DNA of 64,000 bases from CAZZDK01 sp964652235 (lineage in GTDB: Bacteria > Pseudomonadota > Alphaproteobacteria > UBA9219). The stretch lies in contig CAZZDK010000002.1 of the NCBI GenBank assembly GCA_964652235.1, forward strand, positions 72,100-136,099, given 5' to 3'. Of this stretch, positions 7,276 through 14,540 are shown in pieces. Each line of letters begins with the position of its first letter. Positions within the stretch are counted from its first letter, which is position 1. The notes beneath the pieces were generated by a model. It was not told the origin of the DNA. It was given only the letters and a program-made list of their open reading frames with translations, and ran no database searches. The translations under genes and the position numbers were made by a program.

Positions 7276-7724
7276 TGCCAAAATTAAAACGATCCCAGCT
7301 CAAAGTCGGCAACACTATCGAGCCGGACGGGTTTCCTCCGGGCCGGATAGTAACGATTGAGAAATGCACACTTGAGAGCTTCATCGATGGAAAGCGGAAA
7401 AAGCGGTGGCCTTGTTGGACGGTTCGCACCGACGCTCCGCGACCTCTGCACAAATACCTTATTTGCGATCTCGGCAAAATAGACGGCCTCATTCTCTGGA
7501 GAAAGTCAGAGATAAAGTTTGCGCCTAAAGACGCAAAATTATGGGTTGAACGCAGCGGACTTGAGGAAATGGAGAATATTACCGGCAATGGGCCAGATAG
7601 TTTTATCTATTCAATGCTTGTTTACATTCTTGATCACAAGAGCAAACAGCCTAGCAAATTCTATCTTATAGAAAGAATGCGTGATGCCAGAATCTTCCGG
7701 TACGAAGGATTTCGTGTTGGATAA
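7275..7724 (+). CDS. Hypothetical protein (149 residues), last gene of the rightward operon
   Basis: The start shares one base with the stop of the transferase gene (TAATG), which makes co-translation very likely. I do not recognise the fold. The N-terminal half is strand-rich and basic (KRKKRWPCWTVRT), the middle has KYLICDLGKIDGLILW, and the C-terminal part is SFIYSMLVYILDHKSKQP then RMRDARIFRYEGF. It has no signal peptide. It probably works together with the transferase, as a partner or substrate-binding protein, but this rests only on coupling. Confidence 0.6.
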   Translation: MPKLKRSQLKVGNTIEPDGFPPGRIVTIEKCTLESFIDGKRKKRWPCWTVRTDAPRPLHKYLICDLGKIDGLILWRKSEIKFAPKDAKLWVERSGLEEMENITGNGPDSFIYSMLVYILDHKSKQPSKFYLIERMRDARIFRYEGFRVG

Positions 7725-7785
7725 ATTCGCGGCCACATCGAAATGTTGCCTTCTTTGTTTGACGCGCATTATCGCGGCTCTAGCC

Positions 7786-8067
7786 TCAACTTTTTGCTGC
7801 AGCGCTTGACTTAACAATGCCCTCAAGAAACTTTGTCACAGCCCCAAGATCCTTTGCGGGGATATGGCTTAAATCGCCAACACCGAAAACCCGCTGGGTA
7901 ATTTCAAAGATTTCCGCTTCCTCGCTTTTCATTTCGCCAGAAACCTGACGGATGAGCATGGAAAGCGTGTGCGCTTCCTTGGGAGTAAGCGTTCTGGTAA
8001 GCCCGCTACTTTGATTAGAATCTTTCGCCTTAAAGGGAAGAATATTTGATGTCGTATTTTCTTCCAT
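7786..8067 (-). CDS. Member C of the three-paralogue small helical family (93 residues)
   Basis: AGAGGG precedes the ATG by eight bases. From LTPKEAHTLSMLI to TKFLEGIV this protein aligns gap-free over about 58 residues with those at 4743 and 8146. It keeps the acidic start, a VFGVGDLSHIP centre and a FLEG end. The N-terminal 30 residues are polar and unrelated. It is the most divergent of the three. It converges with the rightward three-gene operon, and the next family member lies 78 bases upstream. Function unknown. Confidence 0.65.
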   Translation of the reverse strand: MEENTTSNILPFKAKDSNQSSGLTRTLTPKEAHTLSMLIRQVSGEMKSEEAEIFEITQRVFGVGDLSHIPAKDLGAVTKFLEGIVKSSAAAKS

Positions 8068-8145
8068 GCCATACCCTCTTTACAAAACGCCCCAATGCAA
8101 CATCCCTATTGCACCGTTAATGCGGCCCGAATTCATTGTAAAGGC

Positions 8146-8430
8146 TCAGTTCTTTGTGTCGCTTGAGCCCGTAAAGTCAACAAGAAAGCCAATCAGGTCA
8201 TTGAAGGCCGCCAAGGGTATGTCCTCAATTTTTGAGGCACCGAACGTCTTACATGTCATCTGAATAATTTCGGCCCCTTCGATTTTCAGATTGTAGGATA
8301 GATATGAGATCAATGCATAAGCGGCTTTGATTTCTTTCTCCCCTAGCTTTCTCGCAGGATCGCTGGCAAAGGTTGATGCAGGGGTTCTTATCTCGCCCGG
8401 AATAGCGTCTGCAGAAAATTCTTTGCTCAT
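8146..8430 (-). CDS. Member B of the three-paralogue small helical family (94 residues)
   Basis: The start at MSKEFSAD is chosen because AAGGA lies upstream and because its length then matches the sister genes. An earlier in-frame start exists. The last ~58 residues (LGEKEIKAAYALISYLSYNL to DLIGFLVDF) are closest to member A, sharing ISYLSYN against ITYVAYN and FLVDF against FLVDL. It is a small all-helical protein of unknown role, lying just inside the island's right attachment site. Confidence 0.7.
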   Translation of the reverse strand: MSKEFSADAIPGEIRTPASTFASDPARKLGEKEIKAAYALISYLSYNLKIEGAEIIQMTCKTFGASKIEDIPLAAFNDLIGFLVDFTGSSDTKN

Positions 8431-8758
8431 TGCTGTATATCCTTTGCTGAAAAAGATTTTAACCAGCTGCCGCATTGTACCAGAAATGGGTGCCTTTCTT
8501 CAAAACTTGCATGGCCCACGGTCGTCCTAACATGAGTGCAGCATGAGAGCACTTTGGGAGCAAAGTATGGGTGCAAACCGATAACGATTTGAAAGTGAAC
8601 GCAGAAAACCGAAGGGAAATGGAAAAAGCCTATACGGTTTTGCAAGGAAATGGCTAAAAATGGCGCGTTTGTGTCAGATAAAAACGAAAGTGGTTGCCAT
8701 TGTCTGGGAATGCGCGTAAAAGGAGATTATCGTTCTAAATCAATGGGGTAATGCTTTT

Positions 8759-8805
8759 CCTTGGTAAGGACGGGGTCGTAGGTTCAATTCCTATCGGCAG
8801 CACCA
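8759..8805 (+). mobile_element. tRNA-Thr(GGT) 3' fragment, right attachment site of an island
   Basis: This is the 3' half of a tRNA. It has anticodon loop TTGGTAA (anticodon GGT), 3' anticodon strand GGACG, variable GGGTC, T-arm GTAGG/TTCAATT/CCTAT, acceptor CGGCAGC, discriminator A and CCA. The 5' side does not exist: upstream bases pair poorly with the anticodon stem, and there is no GCTGCCG acceptor half or D-arm. Integrases of the tyrosine family leave exactly such a fragment when they insert at a tRNA 3' end. By orientation, the intact tRNA-Thr and the other island end should lie to the left, outside the window. Confidence 0.85.
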
Positions 8806-8891
8806 GTTTTACAATAAAATCAGTAAGCTTTCCCGAATGTTCCGATCACCTCATCGGCGCAAATATGCAGAACTTTGCAAGAACGTCGGCC

Positions 8892-8913
8892 AAAAGTGGG
8901 GGAAAAGTGGGGG
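8892..8913. repeat. Tandem 11-bp repeat next to the attachment site
   Basis: AAAAGTGGGGG occurs twice in direct tandem, 87 bases beyond the tRNA fragment. Short direct repeats close to a core site are typical of arm-type integrase binding sites. That role is inferred from position only. Confidence 0.45.
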
Positions 8914-8929
8914 AAGATAAAGAGATCCG

Positions 8930-8959
8930 AAAAAAGGCGGTACCCTTGCAGATACCGCC
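8930..8959 (-). terminator. Rho-independent terminator of the HNH gene
   Basis: GGCGGTA (8936-8942) pairs perfectly with TACCGCC (8953-8959). Read leftward, the stem is followed by a run of six T. It lies 19 bases after the stop of the HNH gene and isolates it from the attachment site. Confidence 0.85.
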
Positions 8960-8977
8960 CCTTCCATACAAAAACGT

Positions 8978-9256
8978 CTATCGGCTTGTTACTGCCCAAA
9001 CAAGAGGTCCATCGCCTTTAGCCGCGTTGTTTTGCCAGTGCAGTGGTTGAAGGTTACTAATATGATCAGAACCGCCCAAATTTACAGGCCTTATATGATC
9101 AATTTCCCAACCAAACTCGCTTTCACGGTTTCCGTAGTCCGTCCTTTTAATCCATGCCCCGCAAATATCCTTGCGTAATCCTTGGATTTCCTTGTCCGGA
9201 CCGACATAAGCCGCTTTCGCCCAAACTTGATTTACTTGTTCTTGAGTAAAGGCCAT
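8978..9256 (-). CDS. Stand-alone HNH endonuclease-like protein (92 residues)
   Basis: The HNH motif is seen as FGWEIDHIRPVNLGGSD, then HISNLQPLHWQNNAAKGD. That gives an Asp-His pair, a central Asn and a final His/Asn, the normal order for a beta-beta-alpha-metal nuclease. A single Cys (ICGAW) replaces the CxxC pair of zinc-stabilised relatives. AAAGGAG lies before the ATG. Such one-domain HNH proteins are frequent beside integrated elements. No partner methylase, intron or intein is visible, so the target is unknown. Confidence 0.75.
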   Translation of the reverse strand: MAFTQEQVNQVWAKAAYVGPDKEIQGLRKDICGAWIKRTDYGNRESEFGWEIDHIRPVNLGGSDHISNLQPLHWQNNAAKGDGPLVWAVTSR

Positions 9257-9331
9257 GTTTTTTCTCCTTTCGTTGTAAGCGTCAAGAACAGCCGAAAAAT
9301 CGGGAAGCCTTGTTCTTGACTGGACAAAAAC

Positions 9332-9393
9332 AAAAGGAGGGACTAAACTATGCCTACCGCTAGGTTGGTGAAGCCCCTCCTTATTGAGGCTTC
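9332..9393 (+). ncRNA. Structured RNA with a sequestered Shine-Dalgarno and alternative hairpins
   Basis: AAGGAGGG (9334-9341) is perfectly complementary to CCCTCCTT (9375-9382). Folding would hide the ribosome binding site of a short reading frame that starts at 9350. A second hairpin, GAAGCC (9370-9375) with GGCTTC (9388-9393), shares base 9375 and competes with the first. An inner CCTA/TAGG stem (9353-9364) is also possible. A strong terminator follows at 9405. This looks like a small phage-type or attenuator RNA; the class is not identified. Confidence 0.5.
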
Positions 9394-9406
9394 GTCAATA
9401 ACGTAA
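9350..9406 (+). CDS. Possible 18-residue leader peptide
   Basis: ATG to TAA encodes MPTARLVKPLLIEASSIT. GGAGGG lies eight bases upstream, but it is buried in the hairpin described for this stretch. The stop overlaps the first bases of the terminator stem. It may be a leader peptide or chance within a structured RNA. Confidence 0.3.
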   Translation: MPTARLVKPLLIEASSIT

Positions 9407-9440
9407 AGCCGCGCATCCCTTATGGGGCGCGGCTTTATTT
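9405..9440. terminator. Strong bidirectional terminator
   Basis: AAAGCCGCGC (9405-9414) pairs perfectly with GCGCGGCTTT (9427-9436), and CCC/GGG inside can extend the stem. T-rich sequence follows on the plus strand, and TTTACG follows on the minus. It ends the small RNA read rightward and the 129-residue gene read leftward. Confidence 0.85.
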
Positions 9441-9441
9441 G

Positions 9442-9831
9442 TTAAGGAGACGAAGAATTTTTTTGTTTTTTCTTCCTTTCTTCTCCATCTGTTAAATCAA
9501 TGATAATCCAGTTTTCCATGTGTCCTTCTTTTGCAGGATACATGGTGGTGTCTTTAGGCTTAATGTTGTAATATGACAAAAAGCTCTTTCCAGCTATGTC
9601 GGCTCCAAACTTCCTTAAACGCAAATTAATCCCTCCTTCGGCATTCTTATCTTTTGAAAATTCAAAACCAATTCTTCCTTCTTCTTTATCATAGTACAGC
9701 GTACAAACCGCGTATTTTTCTAATGAAAAACGCCGCCTTGTGCCTTGATTAAATCCTATTAATCCGTTGCGACTAATAGATATTTTTGGGGTAAAAGACC
9801 GTCCCCCGCCTGTAAATTTTTCAAAGCCCAT
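9442..9831 (-). CDS. Conserved hypothetical protein, FTGGGRSF type (129 residues)
   Basis: The start is placed at MGFEKFTGGGRSF because GGAG lies six bases upstream; several earlier in-frame ATGs have no binding site. The N-terminal motif FTGGGRSFTPKISISRNG, then a FNQGTRRRF segment and a YYDKEEGRIGFEF strand, recur in small proteins I have seen on phage and accessory DNA. Their function is not known to me. It is mostly beta with a basic tail (KKKQKNSSSP). It ends directly at the bidirectional terminator. Confidence 0.65.
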   Translation of the reverse strand: MGFEKFTGGGRSFTPKISISRNGLIGFNQGTRRRFSLEKYAVCTLYYDKEEGRIGFEFSKDKNAEGGINLRLRKFGADIAGKSFLSYYNIKPKDTTMYPAKEGHMENWIIIDLTDGEERKKKQKNSSSP

Positions 9832-9900
9832 GAGATTCTCCATTTCTGATATTGAAAGAATATTCATGATCGGAGAGTTTGTCAATAACATTGTTGTATA

Positions 9901-10337
9901 CTAAACCCAGTTATGGTTAAAAAACATTAACAAACTTATTGTGCGAACCATTTTCTATCTTACTTGTCATCACTCACCAAGCCTCGGCAACCGTTTCCCC
10001 GCCTCCCTTACGACCTCAATATCCCTGACGTTCTCCCCATCTTCGGGGCAATTTGATTTAGAGTCTTTGGGATAAAATAGCCATGTCTGGGGCTAAGGGC
10101 AAACGGCAGGCTGCTCGACCGCAAGAGTCGAGAGCAGACTGGCGCGATAGGGACCTTATATCACTGGTCTAATTTTTGGGGGCAGCTCACTAACTCAATT
10201 TCTGAGCCCAGCACCTAATATTTTCTTAAAATTAAGGGCTAAGCGTGTTTTTTTGCCGGTTATACGGGCCAATTATATATATTATGTTAATCTTGCCCTT
10301 GTACTTTCCAGAGAGAACTTTAGACAAAATCGGTCCT
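9901..10337. other. Gene-free stretch between accessory and core DNA, possible ncRNA
   Basis: No convincing gene lies here. The stretch changes from AT-rich to GC-rich. At 10111-10137 a stem is visible (CTCGAC with GTCGAG, extended by CTG/CAG). Then GGGACC and GGTC flank a ten-base loop before TTTTT near 10175. A weak promoter-like pair (TTGATT at 10053, TAAAAT at 10073, spacing only 14) lies before it. A small RNA of ~90 bases is possible but unproven. Confidence 0.3.
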
Positions 10338-12062
10338 ATGTCTCCACCCCCACCCCCTTTTTCGCCGGAAGACCTGATCGCCGCGTCGGGTCACGTGGGT
10401 TATCAATGGGATCTTAAGACGGACAGGATCGTCTGGGCCGGGGATTGGCGGCTGCTTTTCGGGGCCGCGCGCGCCGCTCCCCCCGGAAACGGTGAAGAAC
10501 TGGCAGCGGTGCTTCTTCCCAGCGATTTGCACCTTATCTTCAACGATTTCTTGCCCTCTTTTGATCGCGAATACCGTTTCCGTTCCCCGGACGGCAAGCT
10601 TGTCTGGGTGCGTGAACACGGAACGACCGATTTTGAAGGCGGAAGGGCCGTCCGCCAGCAAGGCCTATTAAGGCCTATCGAATCCTCGGCCCAGCAACCG
10701 GTTCCCGCCTCTAGCCCAGACAGAGACCCCTTGACGGGCAGGCCCAATCGCGCCTGTATGCTCGATCTGATCGACAAAATTCTTAAAGGCCCTCGCGACG
10801 TTCGCAACAAAAGCGCCTATCTCGTGGTCGGGATCGACAGCTTGGGCTTCGTCAACGAAGCGATGGGGACCAAGGCGGGCGACCGGCTAATCTGCGCCGT
10901 GGCCGACCGGCTTAACGAATTGTGTCCGACCCGCGCGCTTTTGGGACGCGTCGCGGGCGACTTTTTCGGCATTCTTCTGCCGGGGATGGGAACGGATGTG
11001 GACGCGCTGGCGCGATCCATTATCCTTTCCTTCCGAGACCGCGCCATTTCCACCCAGGAAGCCAGTCTTCATCTGTCCGTTTGCGTCGGCAGCCTTTCGC
11101 TCGCGCAGACCGTTACCGATGCCGCCGAAGCCATGATCCACGCCGAGCAGGCCCTTCTCGACGCGACGGCCAGGGGCCGCGGCCAGCACGTCGCCTATAT
11201 CGAATCCGAACAAAGGGGCGAGCAAAATCGCGCCATCCTGAAAATCGGCGAGGCCGTCAAGCTCGCCCTTAAGGACCACGGTCTGCGGCTCGCCTTTCAG
11301 CCCGTCGTCAACGCGCAAACGAACCATGTGGAGTTTTATGAGGTTTTGGCGCGGCTTTTCGACCGCGATGGCCATTTGATGGTCGCGGCGGACTTTATAC
11401 CGATCGTAGAGCAACTCGGTCTCGCCCCGGAATTCGATCGCCACGTTCTCGATATGTCCGTTCAGGAACTCGCCGCCTGCGACACGCTGAAGCTGGCCGT
11501 GAACATTTCGGGCCTGACCGCCGCTCTGCCCGATTGGCCGTGCTACGTCCAGAGCAAACTGGAGTCGCGGCCCGACGTCGCCCGGCGCCTCATCATCGAG
11601 ATTACCGAAAACGCCGCCGTTCTGGACATCGCGAAAATTGAATGCCTCGTGGATTCCCTGCGTCAACTGGGCAGCCAGGTTGCGTTGGACGATTTCGGCG
11701 CGGGATCGACATCCATCAAGCATTTAAGAAATTTGTCCCTGGCCATCATGAAGATTGACCGCGATCTTCTCTCAAACATTTTGACAAGCCCGGAGCAGCA
11801 ACACCTCGTTCGCATGATCACCAGCATGGCCCATGGGCTGGGCCTGCGCACCGTAGCGGAGGGCGTGGAAACAGAGGAAGTCGCGAAATGGCTGCGCGAC
11901 GAGAAGGTAGATATGCTGCAAGGTTATCATCTGGGGCGGCCTTCGCTTGAACGCCCCTGGCGCGACGGGCCCGCGCTGAAAACCGCGACGGAGCCGAAGG
12001 AAAAAGAAAAGGCTTTCTCCCTCCAGGTTTCGTCGTCCGAAGGCAGTTCAGCCTGTTTTTGA
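10338..12062 (+). CDS. PAS-GGDEF-EAL protein, probable c-di-GMP phosphodiesterase
   Basis: Three domains follow in order. A PAS-like sensor covers residues ~8-120 (HVGYQWDLKTDRIVWAGDW to YRFRSPDGKLVWVREHG). A GGDEF domain spans ~140-300 and an EAL domain ~315-565. The GGDEF signature is degenerate (VAGDFF near residue 204), so cyclase activity is unlikely. The EAL motif reads EVL, but the other metal and catalytic residues are present: NISG, EITENA, LDDFGAG, KIDRD, AEGVET and GYHLGRP. Hydrolysis of c-di-GMP is therefore the best guess, perhaps with GTP binding by the GGDEF part as control. No membrane segment is seen from this start; an upstream GTG is possible but lacks a ribosome binding site. 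Confidence 0.85.
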   Translation: MSPPPPPFSPEDLIAASGHVGYQWDLKTDRIVWAGDWRLLFGAARAAPPGNGEELAAVLLPSDLHLIFNDFLPSFDREYRFRSPDGKLVWVREHGTTDFEGGRAVRQQGLLRPIESSAQQPVPASSPDRDPLTGRPNRACMLDLIDKILKGPRDVRNKSAYLVVGIDSLGFVNEAMGTKAGDRLICAVADRLNELCPTRALLGRVAGDFFGILLPGMGTDVDALARSIILSFRDRAISTQEASLHLSVCVGSLSLAQTVTDAAEAMIHAEQALLDATARGRGQHVAYIESEQRGEQNRAILKIGEAVKLALKDHGLRLAFQPVVNAQTNHVEFYEVLARLFDRDGHLMVAADFIPIVEQLGLAPEFDRHVLDMSVQELAACDTLKLAVNISGLTAALPDWPCYVQSKLESRPDVARRLIIEITENAAVLDIAKIECLVDSLRQLGSQVALDDFGAGSTSIKHLRNLSLAIMKIDRDLLSNILTSPEQQHLVRMITSMAHGLGLRTVAEGVETEEVAKWLRDEKVDMLQGYHLGRPSLERPWRDGPALKTATEPKEKEKAFSLQVSSSEGSSACF

Positions 12063-12088
12063 CAAAAACTTCTCTTCCGTTTTAGAAT

Positions 12089-12166
12089 CCTTTTGCCGGG
12101 GTATCCCTTTTTGGGATTGAGAACAGACCCGTTGAACCTGATCTGGCTCATACCAGCGAAGGGAGC
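12089..12166 (+). promoter_or_regulatory. TPP (thiamine pyrophosphate) riboswitch
   Basis: The conserved THI-box parts are all visible: CGGGGTATCCC, a small stem ATCCC/GGGAT, TTGAGA (usual CTGAGA), ACCCGTTGAACCTGATCTGG and ATACCAGCGAAGGGA. CCTTTTGC (12089-12096) can pair with GCGAAGGG (12156-12163), closing the element. That closing strand contains the Shine-Dalgarno GAAGGGAG of the gene starting at 12172. Ligand binding would therefore hide the ribosome binding site, repressing translation when TPP is abundant. Confidence 0.92.
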
Positions 12167-12171
12167 TTTTC

Positions 12172-12939
12172 ATGCAAACGCATCCGCGTTTTTTCTGCGC
12201 GCCGCCCGCGCCGCGCCGCATCGTCGCCGGGTTTTCCTACTTGCAGCGTATCGGCAAAGGCGCGCAAACGCGCGTCTGGTTTCCGCCGTCTTTGCAGGAG
12301 GACGCGATCGAATGGGCCGCCGTGCGGCAATTCGAGCTTTTTCAGGAAGCGGACAATCTTGTCATCGACGCGCTGGAGGTCTCGGAAATCAAACGTTCGT
12401 TCCAGGCCTGGGCGAAAATGCGTTCAGGCGGCTATCGCGTGACGATTCTGACGCTGGGCGCCTACGCGCCGCGCGCGGCAGAGGACGATCTTTATATCCT
12501 CGACCTTAAAATGCAGGAGGAAATCACGCGGCTGATTCATTTCCTTTATCTGAGCGAGCAGAGCGGTGCCGCCTCTTCTTTCCAGGAAGCCGCGCTTGAA
12601 AAAAATGATTGGCAGATGGAATCGGCCCTGCCCCACGTGGCTGAAGCGCTTGCGGTTCGCTCGCTTTTCAAGCCGGAAAAACAGCGGCTCGCGGAAAAGA
12701 CTTTTTTTGAGATTCTGAAACGTCTTCCGCAGGACCGGATTTTGCATGAAATCGCCTTCGGCCTTTCCTTGCCGGACGCCTCGAAGGAGAAAAATTGGGT
12801 TTACGTCGCCGGGGAAGAGCATCGCGCGGCCTCGTTCTTCGGTTCCTTGGGCGAAGTCATGGGCGAGCGTATTCACGCGCATATGCGCGGCCATTATGAT
12901 CGCTCCCGCCATTCTTTCGCGGCGTTAAAAGCGGCCTAG
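12172..12939 (+). CDS. Unrecognised 255-residue protein under TPP riboswitch control
   Basis: The start is fixed by the Shine-Dalgarno inside the riboswitch, six bases upstream. I do not recognise the fold and see none of the known thiamin enzymes or transporters. The protein is soluble, with a mixed first half (RVWFPPSLQEDAIEWAAVRQ, YRVTILTLGAYAPRAAEDDL) and a mostly helical second half ending HAHMRGHYDRSRHSFAALKAA. It has no signal peptide or membrane span. Because the switch is directly attached and no other gene follows on the strand, this protein probably acts in thiamin synthesis, salvage or TPP use. The stop overlaps the stop of the convergent deaminase gene at a CTAG. Confidence 0.75.
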   Translation: MQTHPRFFCAPPAPRRIVAGFSYLQRIGKGAQTRVWFPPSLQEDAIEWAAVRQFELFQEADNLVIDALEVSEIKRSFQAWAKMRSGGYRVTILTLGAYAPRAAEDDLYILDLKMQEEITRLIHFLYLSEQSGAASSFQEAALEKNDWQMESALPHVAEALAVRSLFKPEKQRLAEKTFFEILKRLPQDRILHEIAFGLSLPDASKEKNWVYVAGEEHRAASFFGSLGEVMGERIHAHMRGHYDRSRHSFAALKAA

Positions 12940-13478
12940 TTTTTTTTGTCGGCCTCGACCGCCGTGACCTTCACGCCCGCTTCGAGAAGTTTGCCAAGCC
13001 CGATCTCGACGCTTTTGCGCCATTTGGGCTTCAGGCGCGGATAGGCCGTCACGGCATGGGCGGGAAGAATGACCTGCTTGATCCCGCACTCCACAAGCAA
13101 TCCCGCGCAGACAGCGCAAGGCTCAAGGGTTATATAAAGCCGCGCGTTTTTAACTTCGGCCTTTTCCCGCAAGGCCTGGGCGATCACCATTTGCTCGGCG
13201 CAATTGAACCACATGGAGCGCGAGCCGTCTTCGTACCGTTCCGGTTTTTTCCAATCGAGGCCGTGCGCGAAACGATTGGCGCCGCGCGCGATTTCTTTCC
13301 CGTCCGCGCCGACGAGAACCGCGCCGACCTTGACGGTCGGATGGGGGCTGCCGCCCTGGGCGGGGTCTTTGTGCGCCATTGCTTGCGCCCGGGCCAGCCA
13401 TTTGCGATGCTCCCTTTCGTCCTGGGAGCCTTTCGCGCAAACGTCAAAAAAAGAGGAAAGATCGAATAACTTAAACAT
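12936..13478 (-). CDS. Cytidine/dCMP deaminase-family zinc enzyme
   Basis: Zinc-binding motifs of the deaminase superfamily are visible: NCAEQ (Cys-Ala-Glu, residue ~93) and PCAVC (~118-122). The Glu should be the proton shuttle, and three Cys would bind zinc. The CAE form, rather than HAE, is usual in cytidine deaminases. GAVLVGADGKEIARGANRFAHG and a tail of ~30 residues frame the core. The first 35 residues (MFKLFDLSSFFDV to HRKWL) are extra. GGGAG precedes the ATG. The substrate may be a cytosine nucleoside or nucleotide or a damaged base. Confidence 0.8.
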   Translation of the reverse strand: MFKLFDLSSFFDVCAKGSQDEREHRKWLARAQAMAHKDPAQGGSPHPTVKVGAVLVGADGKEIARGANRFAHGLDWKKPERYEDGSRSMWFNCAEQMVIAQALREKAEVKNARLYITLEPCAVCAGLLVECGIKQVILPAHAVTAYPRLKPKWRKSVEIGLGKLLEAGVKVTAVEADKKN

Positions 13479-13619
13479 GGGGCTCCCATCGCGGGGACGT
13501 CATTGTAAAAAAGCTTTTTTACCAATTGGTTAACAACGCGCTAGTCGATAGGCTCTGGACACCTTCCACCGCTTTCGTTAGTACGAGAGGGCCTTTCTCC
13601 AACCTTTTGGGATTCTTTC

Positions 13620-14540
13620 ATGAAACTGCGCCCGATCAACTTCATCCCTGTCGACACAAACATCGATTTCGTCGCCAAGCGCTGGGTCGCTTTCGGATGG
13701 ACGTTGTTTTTGGTGCTTGTGACCGTCGTTTCGCTTGCCGTGAACGGGCTCAATCTCGGCATTGATTTCAAGGGAGGGATTTTGATCGAGGCCGAGGCCC
13801 CGAGCGCCGTGGACGTAGGCGCGTTGCGTAAGGACCTCGAAACCCTGAAGCTGGGAGAGATATCTCTGCAGGAGTTCGGCTCGCCCAAAGACGTTCTGAT
13901 CCGCGTCCAAAGGCAGGAAGGCGGGGAGGAGGCGCAACAAGCGGCCATCAAGGCCGTGCGCGAAAAGATGGGCGGCGGCTACGACTACCGCCGGGTCGAA
14001 GTCGTCGGTCCCACCATAGGCGACGAGCTTTTCCGCGCAGGTCTTTGGGCCACGTTTTTCGCGGTTCTGGCCATCGCGGCCTATGTGGCCGTCCGCTTCG
14101 AATGGCAGTTCGGCGTCGCCGCCTTTATCGCGACTTTGCACGATGTTTTCGTGACGGTGGGGCTTTTTTCCGTTCTTCAGCTCGATTTCAACCTGACGGC
14201 CATCGCCGCGCTTTTGACGCTGGCAGGTTATTCCGTCAACGATACCGTCGTCGTCTTCGACCGTATGCGCGAGACCTTGCGACGGCAGAAAATGCCCGAT
14301 CTCCGAACGCTCATTAACGTTTCCGTCAATCAAACGCTCTCCCGTACCATCTTGACGGGGGGGACGACCCTTCTTGCCCTCGTTCCGCTTATTTTGATCG
14401 GCGGACCCGTCCTTATCAATTTTTCGTTGGCCTTGGCCTGGGGAATCCTGATCGGCACCTATTCGTCGATCTATGTGGCGGCCTCGATGATGCTTTATAT
14501 GCCGCCTTTGAAGCGGCTGGAGAACGCTACAAAACGCTGA
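13620..14540 (+). CDS. secF: Protein translocase subunit SecF
   Basis: SecF works with SecD and YajC to pull preproteins across the inner membrane using the proton gradient. The first membrane span (~20-42) is followed by LGIDFKGGILIEA, the SecF signature near the start of the periplasmic domain, then VVGPTIGDELFRAG before five clustered spans. LLTLAGYSVNDTVVVFDRMRE is the characteristic RND-fold segment. At 306 residues it has normal length. secD, usually just upstream, is not in the window; a deaminase gene lies upstream on the other strand instead. Confidence 0.93.
   Translation: MKLRPINFIPVDTNIDFVAKRWVAFGWTLFLVLVTVVSLAVNGLNLGIDFKGGILIEAEAPSAVDVGALRKDLETLKLGEISLQEFGSPKDVLIRVQRQEGGEEAQQAAIKAVREKMGGGYDYRRVEVVGPTIGDELFRAGLWATFFAVLAIAAYVAVRFEWQFGVAAFIATLHDVFVTVGLFSVLQLDFNLTAIAALLTLAGYSVNDTVVVFDRMRETLRRQKMPDLRTLINVSVNQTLSRTILTGGTTLLALVPLILIGGPVLINFSLALAWGILIGTYSSIYVAASMMLYMPPLKRLENATKR

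Noticed and set aside
8759..8805. A functional tRNA-Thr
   Set aside because: There is no 5' acceptor half or D-arm upstream and the anticodon stem cannot form fully. It is an attachment-site remnant.
12093..12509. A 138-codon frame beginning inside the TPP riboswitch
   Set aside because: It starts within the aptamer and is very Arg-rich. The frame from 12172 has the riboswitch-linked Shine-Dalgarno and normal composition.
12936..12939. Overlapping convergent stops at CTAG as a special signal
   Set aside because: The four-base overlap is a neat arrangement but common in compact genomes; no terminator or function is evident.
13580..13590. AGTACGAGAGG, identical to the 23S rRNA sarcin-ricin loop core, upstream of secF
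   Set aside because: Eleven bases with no surrounding rRNA similarity; a chance match is quite possible in 64 kb.
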